From Dawidia soli (GTDB lineage Bacteria > Bacteroidota > Bacteroidia > Cytophagales > Cyclobacteriaceae), in the NCBI RefSeq assembly GCF_018598185.1, contig NZ_JAHESC010000034.1:1-64000 (forward strand): a stretch of 64,000 bases of DNA, in the 5' to 3' direction. Made by a program: the position numbers and the translations under genes. This document shows positions 8,562 to 17,431 of the stretch, one piece after another (position 1 is the stretch's first letter; each line of letters opens with the position of its first letter). The notes below the pieces were generated by a model, which worked only from the letters and a program-made list of their open reading frames with translations, was not told the DNA's origin and ran no database searches.

Positions 8562-11177
8562 ATGAAAAAACCCCGTTTGCTGCTGACCCTGGCGTTTTTG
8601 CCGGTTTGGGTCGTCGTATTTTCGCAGTCGTCCCAAGTCGTTGTACAGGCCCCGAAGCCCTGGGTGGAAGCCGTTGCCTTCGATCCGGCCGCCACGCCGC
8701 CGGCAGGGCAGGAGCGGTCCGCCTACTACCTGTTGCTCGACGAGCAGGAAAACTTCCAGACGCAGGAGTCCTTCGGCCACTATGCCTACAAGATCCTGAC
8801 CAGCGAAGGCCTGCAGGAGATGTCGGATCTGAGCTTTTCATTTGACCCGGCCTATGAGCAGTTGATCCTGCACACGCTGCGCATCCACCGGAACGGCCAG
8901 GTCATCGACCGGATGCCGAAAACCTTTCAGACGATCCAGCGCGAGCAAAGCATGGACCGCTATATCTATGACGGCGCCCTCACCACGGTTGTCAACCTGA
9001 GCGACGTACGCGTCGGCGACGTGATCGAATATTCGCTCACCCGCAAGGGCTGCAACCCGGTGCACTGCAACAACATCGATCGCAGGATCAGCCTGAACTA
9101 TAACGTGGGCGTCGCCAAATGTTTTCAACGCATCGCGCTGCCCGCGTTCCGTAAGGTAGAGATCAAGAACAACAATACCGGGCAAAAGCCCGTCATCACC
9201 GAAGCTGACGGCACGCGCACCTATACCTGGATTGCGGAGAATACCCCGCCCGTGGTACCCGACGACAACGTACCCGGCTGGTACAACCCATACCAGGTCG
9301 TACAGTTGTCGGGCTTTGCCGATTGGACCGCCGTCGGCCGGTGGGCGTCGCGTTTGTTTACCGTATCCGAGTCGGACAAAAAAGCGCTGTATAAAGCTGC
9401 CCAGGAGCAATTTCCAGGTGGCACCGATGAGGAGTACACGCAGAAGGTCATCCGGTTCGTACAGGACGAAGTGCGGTACCTGGGCTTCGAGACCGGCCTG
9501 AACACGCACCAGCCGTACCCGCCGATGACAGTATTTACCCGCCGCTTCGGTGATTGTAAGGACAAGTCGTTGCTGCTGGTCACCCTCCTGGCGGCACGGG
9601 GTATCGAAGCGCATCCCGTGCTGGTCAACACCGAGCTGCGGGGCCATGTGCGCGAACAACTGCTGCCGTCGGCCTACGCCTTTGACCACTGTGTGGTCGA
9701 GATCCAGCTTGGCGGCAAACGATTCTATATCGACCCTACACGCAGCGGCCAGGGCGGCCGGCTCAAAGGTCAATATTTCCCCGCCTTCGGCGAAGGTCTT
9801 GTCCTCAACGAACAGGGTGGAGCGTTCACCTTGTTCGGCACCGCCGACGAAGCTTCCATTGCAGAGATCCATACGTATACACTGCCTGCCGTTGGCGGCG
9901 AGGCAACCCTGGAAATAACAACGATATACCGTGGCGCCGAGGCGGACTTCGCGCGTTCCCAATTCTCCGGCAACTCGCTGGAAGAGATCCAAAAGAATTA
10001 CCTCAAGTTCTATGGCAACCAATACCCGTCGATCGAGCGGGTAGGGTCCGTAAACTATACCGACAACCGGGAAGAAAATTTTCTCACCGTAAAAGAGCAA
10101 TACCGCATAGCCGAATTCTGGAAAACCGCAGCAGACGATGCCGACCTTTTTCACTGCGAGTTCTCCGCCCAGTCGCTGGAGCAATACCTGAATGTCGGCA
10201 AGTTTGCCCAGCGCACCGCGCCCTACGCATTGAACTATCCGACGCACTATTCGCATACCATGAACATCCAGCTCCCGGAGGAATGGAACATTGCCAACGA
10301 CCGTGTAGAGATCGATCATCCGGAGTACAACTTCTTTCATGCAACAAAATACGCTGAAAACACGCTTACCCTCACGACATACTATACAACCTTGCAACCG
10401 GACATTGCGGCGACAGACTACGAGCGGTTCATCAAAGATCACCAGCAGATGGCTGAAAACATGTCGTATACATTGACGTATAATAAACATGTTTTTTCGA
10501 CGGCCGCGCGTACCTGGCCGGAATTGCTGGTAGCACTCCTGGCGCTGGGCGGTGGTATCGTGCTGGTGATATGGTTGTATTACCGTTACGATCCCAAGCC
10601 GGCCTATTCCACCGAATACGCCGAGCAGATCAGTGGCTGGCTCGTGCTGCTATCCATTGGGTTGATCATTTCGCCCTTCACGTTGTTGAATGATATGTGG
10701 GAGCAACGCGAGCTGATGAGCGGCCAGCTGCCGATGTCGTTGTTTGCGATCGGCAGACCGGGACTGGCCATATTCCTGATCGTGATGCAGGTATATAGTA
10801 TCGTTCAGGTGCTGTTTTTGATCCTCGTGATCGTGTTGTTTTTCCAGCGTCGCTCATCGACGCCACGCATCGCTTCTATTTTTTATGGTGTGACGTGTCT
10901 GGTTGTGATCGTAAACACAGTCGTGGCGCATGCGCTGGCAGAAGACGGCGCCGCGGAGACCGACAACAGTGGCGAGTTGATCCGTGCGATCATCGCCGCG
11001 GCCGTCTGGATCCCGTATCTCAACATCTCCGACCATGTCAAGCGCACGTTTGTGTTCACCCGCCGTAAATACGATTTCGAGACGCCAACGGATACTACGG
11101 AATTATCCATGCCGGATGAGCCTACGTCAGACGAAGTGGTAGTACGGGCCGAAGACCCCGACGCCACACAAGCCTGA
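8562..11177 (+). CDS. DUF3857 / transglutaminase-like / DUF2569 membrane protein
   Basis: The start at MKKPRLLLTLAFLPVWVVVFSQ gives a signal peptide and 871 residues; an upstream in-frame ATG adds six residues. The N-terminal half is a DUF3857 domain (about 55-230). A transglutaminase-like domain follows, with the probable triad Cys332 (FGDCKDKS), His376 (AFDHCVV) and Asp391 (FYIDPT). The last 220 residues hold about five membrane segments, including a DUF2569-like stretch (SGWLVLLSIGLIISPF). The catalytic part should face the periplasm. The substrate is unknown. A paralogue with the same architecture lies at 27692-30202. It stands alone, with a candidate -7 box TACCTTTA at 8527-8534. Confidence 0.88.
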   Translation: MKKPRLLLTLAFLPVWVVVFSQSSQVVVQAPKPWVEAVAFDPAATPPAGQERSAYYLLLDEQENFQTQESFGHYAYKILTSEGLQEMSDLSFSFDPAYEQLILHTLRIHRNGQVIDRMPKTFQTIQREQSMDRYIYDGALTTVVNLSDVRVGDVIEYSLTRKGCNPVHCNNIDRRISLNYNVGVAKCFQRIALPAFRKVEIKNNNTGQKPVITEADGTRTYTWIAENTPPVVPDDNVPGWYNPYQVVQLSGFADWTAVGRWASRLFTVSESDKKALYKAAQEQFPGGTDEEYTQKVIRFVQDEVRYLGFETGLNTHQPYPPMTVFTRRFGDCKDKSLLLVTLLAARGIEAHPVLVNTELRGHVREQLLPSAYAFDHCVVEIQLGGKRFYIDPTRSGQGGRLKGQYFPAFGEGLVLNEQGGAFTLFGTADEASIAEIHTYTLPAVGGEATLEITTIYRGAEADFARSQFSGNSLEEIQKNYLKFYGNQYPSIERVGSVNYTDNREENFLTVKEQYRIAEFWKTAADDADLFHCEFSAQSLEQYLNVGKFAQRTAPYALNYPTHYSHTMNIQLPEEWNIANDRVEIDHPEYNFFHATKYAENTLTLTTYYTTLQPDIAATDYERFIKDHQQMAENMSYTLTYNKHVFSTAARTWPELLVALLALGGGIVLVIWLYYRYDPKPAYSTEYAEQISGWLVLLSIGLIISPFTLLNDMWEQRELMSGQLPMSLFAIGRPGLAIFLIVMQVYSIVQVLFLILVIVLFFQRRSSTPRIASIFYGVTCLVVIVNTVVAHALAEDGAAETDNSGELIRAIIAAAVWIPYLNISDHVKRTFVFTRRKYDFETPTDTTELSMPDEPTSDEVVVRAEDPDATQA

Positions 11178-11536
11178 TGCCGTGATATAGACCTATTGGT
11201 TTTGTACGCGGATCTATCATTCCGGGGCTACGGCGGCCGGATTCCGGTGTAACCGGCCGATGCCCGTCAGTCCGATGCCAGTGGCGATAACGAGGCTGTT
11301 TAGTTATATGGCAGCTGCCTATATAAGCAACAGATATTTAGTATCTTATTAAAAGATATTCAAGAGATATTCAAGAATTTAAAAGGTCTTCAATATCCCC
11401 TGCTAAGATCTATTTCCCCAAAATTTAAATACTTTCTTTTATCGGGCCTTGGCTCACACTAGCTATATTCGCCCTATACCGGTGTGACCCCTGCTGGTTG
11501 TGTTAAAATCGATCGTTGAACGAAACCTGATCTGGT
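11178..11536. other. Intergenic region with palindrome, no gene seen
   Basis: About 360 bp, AT-rich in its second half, with two near-copies of a short AAGATATTCAAGA-like segment around 11354-11380. A perfect 10-bp palindrome GGCAGCTGCC sits at 11310-11319, flanked by TATAT/TATATA. This could be a protein-binding site or a small hairpin. No coding frame or clear promoter was recognised. Confidence 0.4.
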
Positions 11537-12904
11537 ATGCCATTTCTCGAAGGAGGAGTACTCTTCACCGGTAAGCTCGATATGCTGAGCGCTTACCGCA
11601 TGCGCGGATGTTCGAAAATTGTCATCCGCCGCAAGGGCGGGCCAAAGCCCGACCACATTAAAAAAGGCGCCAACTTTGCCAATACGCGCCACACCATGTC
11701 GGAGTTCGGCGGCTGCTCACGCATGGGTAAGCACGTGCGCATGACGTTGTTTCCCATTCGCATGCTGGCCGATAACAACTTCGGCAGTGACATCAACAGC
11801 ATCATGCGCCAGGTGCAATTACAAGATGGCACAAGCCTGAAAGGACGACGCAATATAATCCTTTCCGAGCACGCCCGCATCCTGGAAGGCTTTCCACTTA
11901 ACAATAGTAATCCCACGTTCGACTCGGTGGTACGCAACCCGGTATACTATACGCTGGACCGGGCCACACGCACCGCGCAGGTGGACATACCCGAGCTGAA
12001 GCGTGGCATCAACTACTTCCCGCAGAACGATCATGCGTTGTTCCGCGTGACCGTAACGCTCGGCGTCGCGCCCGACATGCGCTACGAAGCGGCCTATAAA
12101 GAATACCTGCCGCCCAAGTGGTTCAGCCGTAAATTTAATGCCCGATACGTATCCACCGGGTGGCACCCGTCGCACGAAGGCATGGACGCCACAACGCTGT
12201 CGCTTGCCGTAGACGATATACCGCCCGAGGAAGGCTGGACGCTGATCCTGTCCATCGGCATTGAATACGGCACGCTGCGTGTAGGAGGAAGCATTAAAGA
12301 GGTAGAACGTTTTGGCGCGGCGAAGATCCTGGCGCTGCGTGGCAAAGAGCTGCCGGAAGGAGCGGAGACGCCCGGAGATGACAGGGATGCAATTGAAACG
12401 GACGCTGTCGCAGAGGCGGCTGCGCCCGAAGAAGTACATAGTGATGCACAAACCATGATGCCCGTGCCAGAAGAGACACGGGCGCTGCCAGAGAACGACA
12501 GCGCTTATCAGCCGCCCGTGGCGGCCTATGTATACGTTGCCAAGGAGCCACCGCCGCAGGGCCATTCATCCGCGGTAAAGACCTATACCTACGCGTATAC
12601 GGCGCCGCCGGCAGTACCGGACGAAGAAAAAAATGACTATCTTCCCGTGACCTTATTCACCCCTGACCATGATCCCGTACATCACCTGGAACGTCGACCC
12701 CATTCTCTTCACTATTCCTGGAACGCATTGGCCCCTGCGGTGGTATGGGCTTATGTGGGTGCTGGGGCTTGTGCTCAGCCAGCAGGTTATGTATTACATC
12801 TTCCGGCAGGAAAACCGCCCGCGCAAGGATGTGGATACACTGACGATGTATATCCTGATCAGCGCGATTCCGGGGGCCCGCCTGGGACACTTCCTGTTCT
12901 ATGA
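11537..12904 (+). CDS. Conserved protein of unknown function; 3' end overlaps lgt
   Basis: An open frame of 455 residues. The first 270 or so look like a real folded protein (MPFLEGGVLFTGKLDMLSAY, TRHTMSEFGGCSRMGKHVR, VVRNPVYYTLD, STGWHPSHEGMDA). I recall similar uncharacterised Bacteroidota proteins, but no family name can be given. Residues 285-375 are Glu/Ala/Pro-rich and low in complexity. From residue 377 the frame runs through the first 236 bp of lgt in another frame, and that part looks non-native. A TGA in a third frame (12664-12666) ends just before the lgt ATG. The real gene may therefore stop there, with an indel having extended the frame. No signal peptide is seen. Confidence 0.65.
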   Translation: MPFLEGGVLFTGKLDMLSAYRMRGCSKIVIRRKGGPKPDHIKKGANFANTRHTMSEFGGCSRMGKHVRMTLFPIRMLADNNFGSDINSIMRQVQLQDGTSLKGRRNIILSEHARILEGFPLNNSNPTFDSVVRNPVYYTLDRATRTAQVDIPELKRGINYFPQNDHALFRVTVTLGVAPDMRYEAAYKEYLPPKWFSRKFNARYVSTGWHPSHEGMDATTLSLAVDDIPPEEGWTLILSIGIEYGTLRVGGSIKEVERFGAAKILALRGKELPEGAETPGDDRDAIETDAVAEAAAPEEVHSDAQTMMPVPEETRALPENDSAYQPPVAAYVYVAKEPPPQGHSSAVKTYTYAYTAPPAVPDEEKNDYLPVTLFTPDHDPVHHLERRPHSLHYSWNALAPAVVWAYVGAGACAQPAGYVLHLPAGKPPAQGCGYTDDVYPDQRDSGGPPGTLPVL

Positions 12905-13484
12905 GCCCAGCCGGTTCCTGACCGACCCGCTCGACATCGTGCTGCCGCCGTACTCCGGCCTGGCCAGTCACGGTGGCGCTATCGGCGTGCTGATCGGCCT
13001 CTGGTTCTTTTGCCGCAACCTGCACTACAACTACCTGTGGATGGTCGACCGCCTGGTCATTGTCACCTGCATTACCGGCGCCTGCATCCGCCTGGGCAAC
13101 CTGGTAAACTCCGAAATGATCGGCCTGCCTTCAGACGTACCGTGGGCGTTTATCTTTACACGCATCGATAACATCCCGCGCCACCCCGCGCAGCTATACG
13201 AAGCGTTGTATTGCATCGCCCTGTTCGCTGTGCTGTTCTACCTCTGGAAGACCCGCGCCGCCCACCTGGGCAACGGCTTTCTCTTCGGCCTCTTCCTGAT
13301 TGTGCTCTGGACCTTGCGCTTTGTAGACGAGTTCTTCAAAGTAAGCCAGGTGGAATTTGAAGATCACCTGGTGCTGAACATGGGGCAGGTGCTGAGCATC
13401 CCGTTTATTCTGGCGGGTATGTTTTTCTTATTCTGGAGTAGGAGACAGGGGGAGCGCGGGAAACAAGAACAGCGTGTTTTATAG
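12669..13484 (+). CDS. lgt: Prolipoprotein diacylglyceryl transferase
   Basis: 271 residues with about seven membrane segments. It transfers a diacylglyceryl group from phosphatidylglycerol to the lipobox cysteine of prolipoproteins in the inner membrane, the first step for the many lipoproteins in this window. Family motifs are present: the HGG motif (SHGGAIGVLIG, His101), RLGNLVNSEMIG, and PRHPAQLYEAL near the middle, with GQVLSIPF near the end. Length is normal for the family. The start MIPYITWN fits the family N-terminus. The gene is overlapped upstream by a suspect extended frame, and the AT-rich accessory island begins 1 bp after its stop codon. Confidence 0.96.
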   Translation: MIPYITWNVDPILFTIPGTHWPLRWYGLMWVLGLVLSQQVMYYIFRQENRPRKDVDTLTMYILISAIPGARLGHFLFYEPSRFLTDPLDIVLPPYSGLASHGGAIGVLIGLWFFCRNLHYNYLWMVDRLVIVTCITGACIRLGNLVNSEMIGLPSDVPWAFIFTRIDNIPRHPAQLYEALYCIALFAVLFYLWKTRAAHLGNGFLFGLFLIVLWTLRFVDEFFKVSQVEFEDHLVLNMGQVLSIPFILAGMFFLFWSRRQGERGKQEQRVL

Positions 13485-13485
13485 G

Positions 13486-14010
13486 ATGGAATGCGACTTC
13501 TTTTTTCGACTTACCTTTGCTGGAAATTTTGCGGAGATTCCTGCCTCTCACGAGCGCTATGCAAGTGATGGCGATGATTCCGATACCGCTATCGCGGTGT
13601 TTATATCGGAGTTATGTGAACGTTTGAGTTCTCTAGGGGCGGTTGATTTTCAGGTTAGTGGTTTCGGATTAGATGATTGGCGGACGGATGTGTGGATGCA
13701 TTTAGCTGTGGTGATGGAACAGTTTCCGCTCTTTTTGACGTCGTTGCAGGCCGGGAAGAATTCAGTGCTGGATTTTTATGAGCAAGGCTTACAAAGGATT
13801 TTGTATTTTGTTGTGCGCGATCTTAAGATAACCATTGAATGTCGGAGCTATTCTGAGTGGGATCCCGTTTTTCCCGCGCTTGAAGACGATTGGCATAGAA
13901 TTCTGCAAATGGCTACTGCTCTCTTACAGGATTTTATTTTCGTTGTGAAGGAGAAACTACCGTTTTTTTACGAGCACTCGTTGTTTCAGAATTACCTGAG
14001 GTTGGCATGA
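13486..14010 (+). CDS. Unrecognised cytosolic protein, possible immunity protein
   Basis: 174 residues from ATG 13486; a GTG at 13474 would overlap lgt by 11 bp. No signal peptide or membrane segment. The sequence is acidic and aromatic-rich (DDWRTDVWMHLAVVMEQFP, SEWDPVFPALEDDWHR), the usual look of small immunity proteins of polymorphic toxins, but I do not recognise the family. Base composition is clearly more AT-rich than lgt, and the next segment (14026-14685) is a toxin-tip remnant. It is the first gene of the island behind lgt. The immunity role is inferred from context only. Confidence 0.6.
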   Translation: MECDFFFRLTFAGNFAEIPASHERYASDGDDSDTAIAVFISELCERLSSLGAVDFQVSGFGLDDWRTDVWMHLAVVMEQFPLFLTSLQAGKNSVLDFYEQGLQRILYFVVRDLKITIECRSYSEWDPVFPALEDDWHRILQMATALLQDFIFVVKEKLPFFYEHSLFQNYLRLA

Positions 14011-14025
14011 TTTGGCGGTGTTTAA

Positions 14026-14685
14026 ACTATCGGCTTCATCAACGGGATTGATCCCGATGGAGCATGGTTAGGAAAGCTGAGGGCACAGATAGGAGCAGCG
14101 CTACATGGTGGAGAGTACGGGATGGACGATGATGGGAATTGGTTCGCTACATGGGGTGCAGACGGGGCCGCCGTTGCTAAAAATTATGGAAGCGAAGGGT
14201 TGGGCATCGGAATTTCGGTACGTGACGCGTGGAGCTTTGCCAATGGTTTTAGGAATGCTGTAGTTACAAATCACGTGTTGGGGGTTGGACGGGAGAATAT
14301 CGACGACGAAGCATTTCAACAAGGCCAATTCGCCGGTGATTTGGCAACGGTGGCTATGGCTGCCGCTGAAACGTACGGAGGAGTTATACTTACGGAAGCG
14401 GGAATTGGAGGAACTATTGCCAGTGGAGGGACTTTATCCGTAGTAACAGCGCCCGCCGCTGCCTTAGGAGTGGCAATCACTGTTGAGGGGACAACAACAG
14501 CGGGAGTGGCGTTGGGTAATGTAGCTATACATTTTGCCCATGGTAAAAAGAGTCAAAGTACAGGAAGACTTAAAGGTGCTAAAAAAACAAAGCATGATAA
14601 AGGAGTGAGGAGGGATAAGCAAAAGTATAATGACAAAAAAAGGAAAAAGGATGATTGGAATCAGAATCGAAACAAAAGGAAATAA
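14026..14685 (+). pseudogene. Orphan Rhs-type toxin C-terminus (5'-truncated)
   Basis: The open frame begins directly after a TAA at 14023 and reads FINGIDPDGAW. This is the end of the Rhs-core consensus (N-P-x-x-x-DPDG) that normally joins the Rhs barrel to its variable toxin tip. An ATG at 14122 could start a 187-residue product, but the homologous sequence begins upstream without a start codon. After a Gly/Ala-rich middle region the tail is strongly basic (KGAKKTKHDKGVRRDKQK, then a KKRKKDDWNQNRNKRK end), which would suit a nucleic-acid-targeting toxin. A candidate immunity gene starts 3 bp downstream. The barrel-encoding part is missing, so this is a displaced tip cassette. Confidence 0.7.
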
Positions 14686-14688
14686 ACG

Positions 14689-15393
14689 ATGAGAGTTGGG
14701 TTAACTTTACTCTTTATTCTTAATGAAAAGAATGCAAAGATCGGGGTTCTTAAGTCATATTCCTTGCCGATAAGAACCCTTAGGACAGTCGATGTTATGT
14801 TAAGAGCAAAAGAGAAGGCAAATCTTGAAATGAAGAGGAATCCAGATCTGAGCTTTTTGGGAATTAACGACGTCTTTACCACCAGCGGTACCGGAGAAGG
14901 AAGTATGCTGGGAAGAACAACGTACTTTGAGCTAAATAAAAAAAGAGAAGCTTTGACTTTGGTATTGCCAGTGAAATCTTATCCTTTTGGCTCGTCTAAA
15001 ATTACAAACGTCGGTTGGTTCAATTTTAGGTCCATATTTTTTTATAATGATCCAGATGAGGAGAGACATAGTTTTACGTTTAGCGTACACTCCCTTGTCA
15101 AGGCATCATCTTTACGAAAGGCAAAACAACGGGCCCGGGTCATCGTAGCTCAGAATGCTTTCAAAAATAGGATAGTGAGGGGAGCGTCAGACGAGCTCGT
15201 AAAGAAAGCGATTGAATTTGTTGGATTTCAAGATTTTTGCCCTCTGTTTGAGAACCCATCTAAAGGGGGGGCTTATGAGGTTTATTATAATAGAAATATT
15301 GAATCTGCCAGGGATTTAAGCCGAAGCATTCTTTCCAAAGAAGAACTGATTAGAGAATTGAAAGTCGTCAGAGAAGTTTATCGGAGGAAATAG
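14689..15393 (+). CDS. Unrecognised protein, candidate immunity to the preceding toxin tip
   Basis: 234 residues, starting 3 bp after the stop of the basic toxin tip, the spacing typical of toxin/immunity pairs. No export signal; likely cytosolic. It is rich in Lys/Arg and aromatic residues (FNFRSIFFYN, SFTFSVHSLVKASSLRKAKQRAR, EFVGFQDFCPLFENPSKGG). I do not recognise the family. A cytosolic immunity protein would fit a nuclease-like tip, but this is inference from position. Confidence 0.6.
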   Translation: MRVGLTLLFILNEKNAKIGVLKSYSLPIRTLRTVDVMLRAKEKANLEMKRNPDLSFLGINDVFTTSGTGEGSMLGRTTYFELNKKREALTLVLPVKSYPFGSSKITNVGWFNFRSIFFYNDPDEERHSFTFSVHSLVKASSLRKAKQRARVIVAQNAFKNRIVRGASDELVKKAIEFVGFQDFCPLFENPSKGGAYEVYYNRNIESARDLSRSILSKEELIRELKVVREVYRRK

Positions 15394-15461
15394 TGAAAGA
15401 GAATCGAGATAGAATGTGGGGAGACTGACGACCTGAATCTGAGATGGTCATTAAATCTTTT

Positions 15462-15778
15462 ATGAATAAAAACAAATTATGCATTATTGGCGCTGTTCTT
15501 TGGGATGATAATCACAACTCATTCACACGGGAAATGGAATTGAACCGTTTTATATTGGAATAGTGCAAGCTTTCTTGGGAAATGAAGAAGTCATTGTGGC
15601 GGGAAGAATTGCAGTGATTTCGGAAAGTGGCGATTCGGATGAATTGTATAAGATATACAACAAAAATTAAAAAGCAGTTTAGGAAAATAGGGACGTTTTA
15701 ATTAAGCTAGACGGAACGATTGTTCCTGCCACTCGAGCAATAGTTATACCGGGTAAAACAGCTTATCCAATAGAGTAA
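15462..15778 (+). pseudogene. Frameshifted remnant of an unidentified small gene
   Basis: Three protein-like segments follow each other in different frames with stops between them: MNKNKLCIIGAVLWDDNHNS, then GIEPFYIGIVQAFLGNEEV..ELYKIYNKN, then LIKLDGTIVPATRAIVIPG. Together they look like one decayed gene of about 100 codons. No intact frame exists and the family is unknown. It lies between a candidate immunity gene and a HEAT-tail fragment, so it is probably another decayed cassette gene. Confidence 0.45.
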
Positions 15779-15872
15779 TGGAAAATAGATTTTTTTTCGC
15801 CGCGGGTAAGCAGAATTTTTTTTCCAACGCTAGGGATATATGAAACCCTCCGTCACGCTGCAAGTTCACACT

Positions 15873-15976
15873 GGGGGGATTAGGTCAAAGAAGGCAAAGG
15901 ACTTACTTTTGGACTTACTGCCTAAAACTAAATCTAGTTAGAAGAAATTGATGTAGCGTTAAAAAGAATCGGATAA
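15873..15976 (+). pseudogene. 3' fragment of the HEAT-repeat immunity gene (copy 1)
   Basis: Nearly identical at the nucleotide level to the last ~105 bp of the intact HEAT gene at 23798-24484 (segment encoding KAKGLLLDLLPKTKSS..LKRIG-stop). It has indels and stop codons in the Lys-rich part (KSS-stop). There is no 5' part. It is a recent partial duplicate or gene-conversion remnant. Confidence 0.8.
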
Positions 15977-15980
15977 AGTA

Positions 15981-16273
15981 TGGTACTGGGAGGCAGAGGC
16001 GAGAAAATGGTATGATTTACTTGCATGCAATTGTGTTCAGGCAGCAACCAGGCCATTGATACAAGAGCAAATATTATCTCGAAGCTATTATGACAAAGCA
16101 TTGCCTAATGATACCTTCTGGCAAGTGTTTGATGATATTCTTGGTAGTGGCAATTACGATTGGGCAAATCTTCCTAATTTCCATTTCTGGGATACGTTCA
16201 CTTTATTGAGGAGAAATTACCGGAAGGGGCGGTAGAGGTTGGTGAGGCAGTCTTTACTGGATTTGTGGAATAA
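15981..16273 (+). pseudogene. Remnant of an unidentified acidic/aromatic protein
   Basis: Open without a start codon from 15981 (WYWEAEARKWYDLLACNCVQ..) to about 16200 (NLPNFHFWDTF). After a frameshift the sequence continues as FIEEKLPEGAVEVGEAVFTG to a TAA at 16271-16273. Amino-acid usage is protein-like and resembles an immunity protein, but the family is not recognised. It directly follows the HEAT-tail fragment. Confidence 0.5.
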
Positions 16274-16287
16274 TCAGATTAGGAAAC

Positions 16288-16899
16288 ATGGCATTGATCA
16301 TTGTTGCAATTTTTATCGTTTGTTTTTTGGTGGCCTATTTTGTTAGAGCTACAAGAAAAATAGTGATCGTCGTTATTTCGGCTGGAGTATTCGCTATTTC
16401 ATTGCCAATTTTTTTTAAGTCACTTCGATTTAATCTACTTACAGGAGGCGAGCATTTACCCTCAGCCAGTGCTTCAAAGGAGGAAGCTATAAAGAGGGGC
16501 GTGTACATATGTGACATACAGCCCCTATATACCCCTTATAAGGGGACTGATACACTGATACTTGCCCTAGAGGAAGGATGGGTAGAAAGGTCCTGGGCTG
16601 GTGGCTATTGGTACTGGACGACCCTGCCGGATCTAGGCTATACTGTTCGTATTGGGACTCGGATGGAGTCCAAAAAAGGAACTTGGGTTATAAGAAATAA
16701 TAAGAGCGGGTATAGAGGGCTGGAACAACTCAGTTTTGATGATGGCCAGTTTGGTGGTAGCTTACGTGCTTTGCCAGAATCTGATACCCTGAAGTATACC
16801 GTTTTAGGCAAGGATAATTTGGATTTTAGTGCGGCTAATATTATCGGCAATGTTATATTCTTGTTGAAGAATAGCCCTCCGGCAGCCAATGGTTTTTAG
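16288..16899 (+). CDS. Unrecognised membrane-anchored protein
   Basis: 203 residues with two N-terminal hydrophobic helices (about 2-18 and 25-43), then a soluble domain of about 155 residues rich in Trp/Tyr/Gly (WVERSWAGGYWYWTTLPDLG). It is AT-rich like the rest of the island. The family is not recognised. A second HEAT-tail fragment starts directly after its stop codon, so it could be an immunity gene or a passenger of the cassette array. It appears intact. Confidence 0.55.
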   Translation: MALIIVAIFIVCFLVAYFVRATRKIVIVVISAGVFAISLPIFFKSLRFNLLTGGEHLPSASASKEEAIKRGVYICDIQPLYTPYKGTDTLILALEEGWVERSWAGGYWYWTTLPDLGYTVRIGTRMESKKGTWVIRNNKSGYRGLEQLSFDDGQFGGSLRALPESDTLKYTVLGKDNLDFSAANIIGNVIFLLKNSPPAANGF

Positions 16900-16900
16900 T

Positions 16901-17029
16901 CACAGTTTCCTAGTGACGTTAGACTCCGGCGGTGATCCGGCAACTAAAAGTGCGCTTTTGGAATTATTACCTAAATCTCGGACTTCTTTAAATAAAGTAA
17001 TTTCAGCGGCCTTAAAGCGAATTGGTTAG
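16901..17029 (+). pseudogene. 3' fragment of a HEAT-repeat immunity gene (copy 2, diverged)
   Basis: The frame ending at TAG 17027-17029 reads GGDPATKSALLELLPKSRTS then ..LKRIG. It matches the C-terminus of the HEAT gene at 23798-24484 (GLLLDLLPKTKSS..LKRIG) residue by residue with moderate divergence. No 5' part is present. It is an older relative of the fragment at 15873-15976. Confidence 0.7.
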
Positions 17030-17431
17030 AAACCAGTAATATAAATAATGTTTCTTCAAAGGGAGAGGATTTGTTGTTGAGTTTGAATACAGAATTCCTT
17101 GTCATAGACGCATGGTATGTGAATGATGTCAGAAAATCAATGGTGAGGTGGATATGGTAAATTTGCAAGGTATTCGGTGAAAGGTTTTCCTTATAATCCG
17201 TTTCCATTTGGAGTGCTAAAAAGCTGGAGAGGACGTCGCGAGGGTAATTATGATGAAATAAATAAAGAGACATACGACGATATGGGAACATCAAAGGGAG
17301 TCTGTTATTTTTCGTATATCTGCGTTAGCGCATGAGGGGAGAGGCGCACCCCATGATCATTGATCCGGGGAAGATTTTATTGAACTCACGGTAGAGAGAT
17401 TGTTTTTCAATTTAAAAAACGAATTAGCAGA
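17030..17431 (+). other. Gene-remnant region
   Basis: No intact gene. Frame 17156-17335 is open for 59 codons without a start and looks protein-like (KFARYSVKGFPYNPFPFGVL, EINKETYDDMGTSKG). It could be a decayed toxin tip. A second frame at 17340-17430 (EDFIELTVERLFFNLKNELAE) also looks like decayed coding sequence. The functions are not recognisable. Confidence 0.4.

Noticed and set aside
8838-10490. 550-codon open frame on the minus strand
   Set aside because: It lies entirely inside the DUF3857/transglutaminase gene and shows no domains; long antisense frames are expected in GC-rich genes.
11310-11319. Palindrome GGCAGCTGCC as a promoter operator
   Set aside because: No promoter box or regulator is linked to it; kept only as a note in the intergenic entry.
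13512-13519. Perfect TAnnTTTG box (TACCTTTG)
   Set aside because: It lies inside the first codons of the gene at 13486; using it would remove the only plausible start codon, so it is probably chance.
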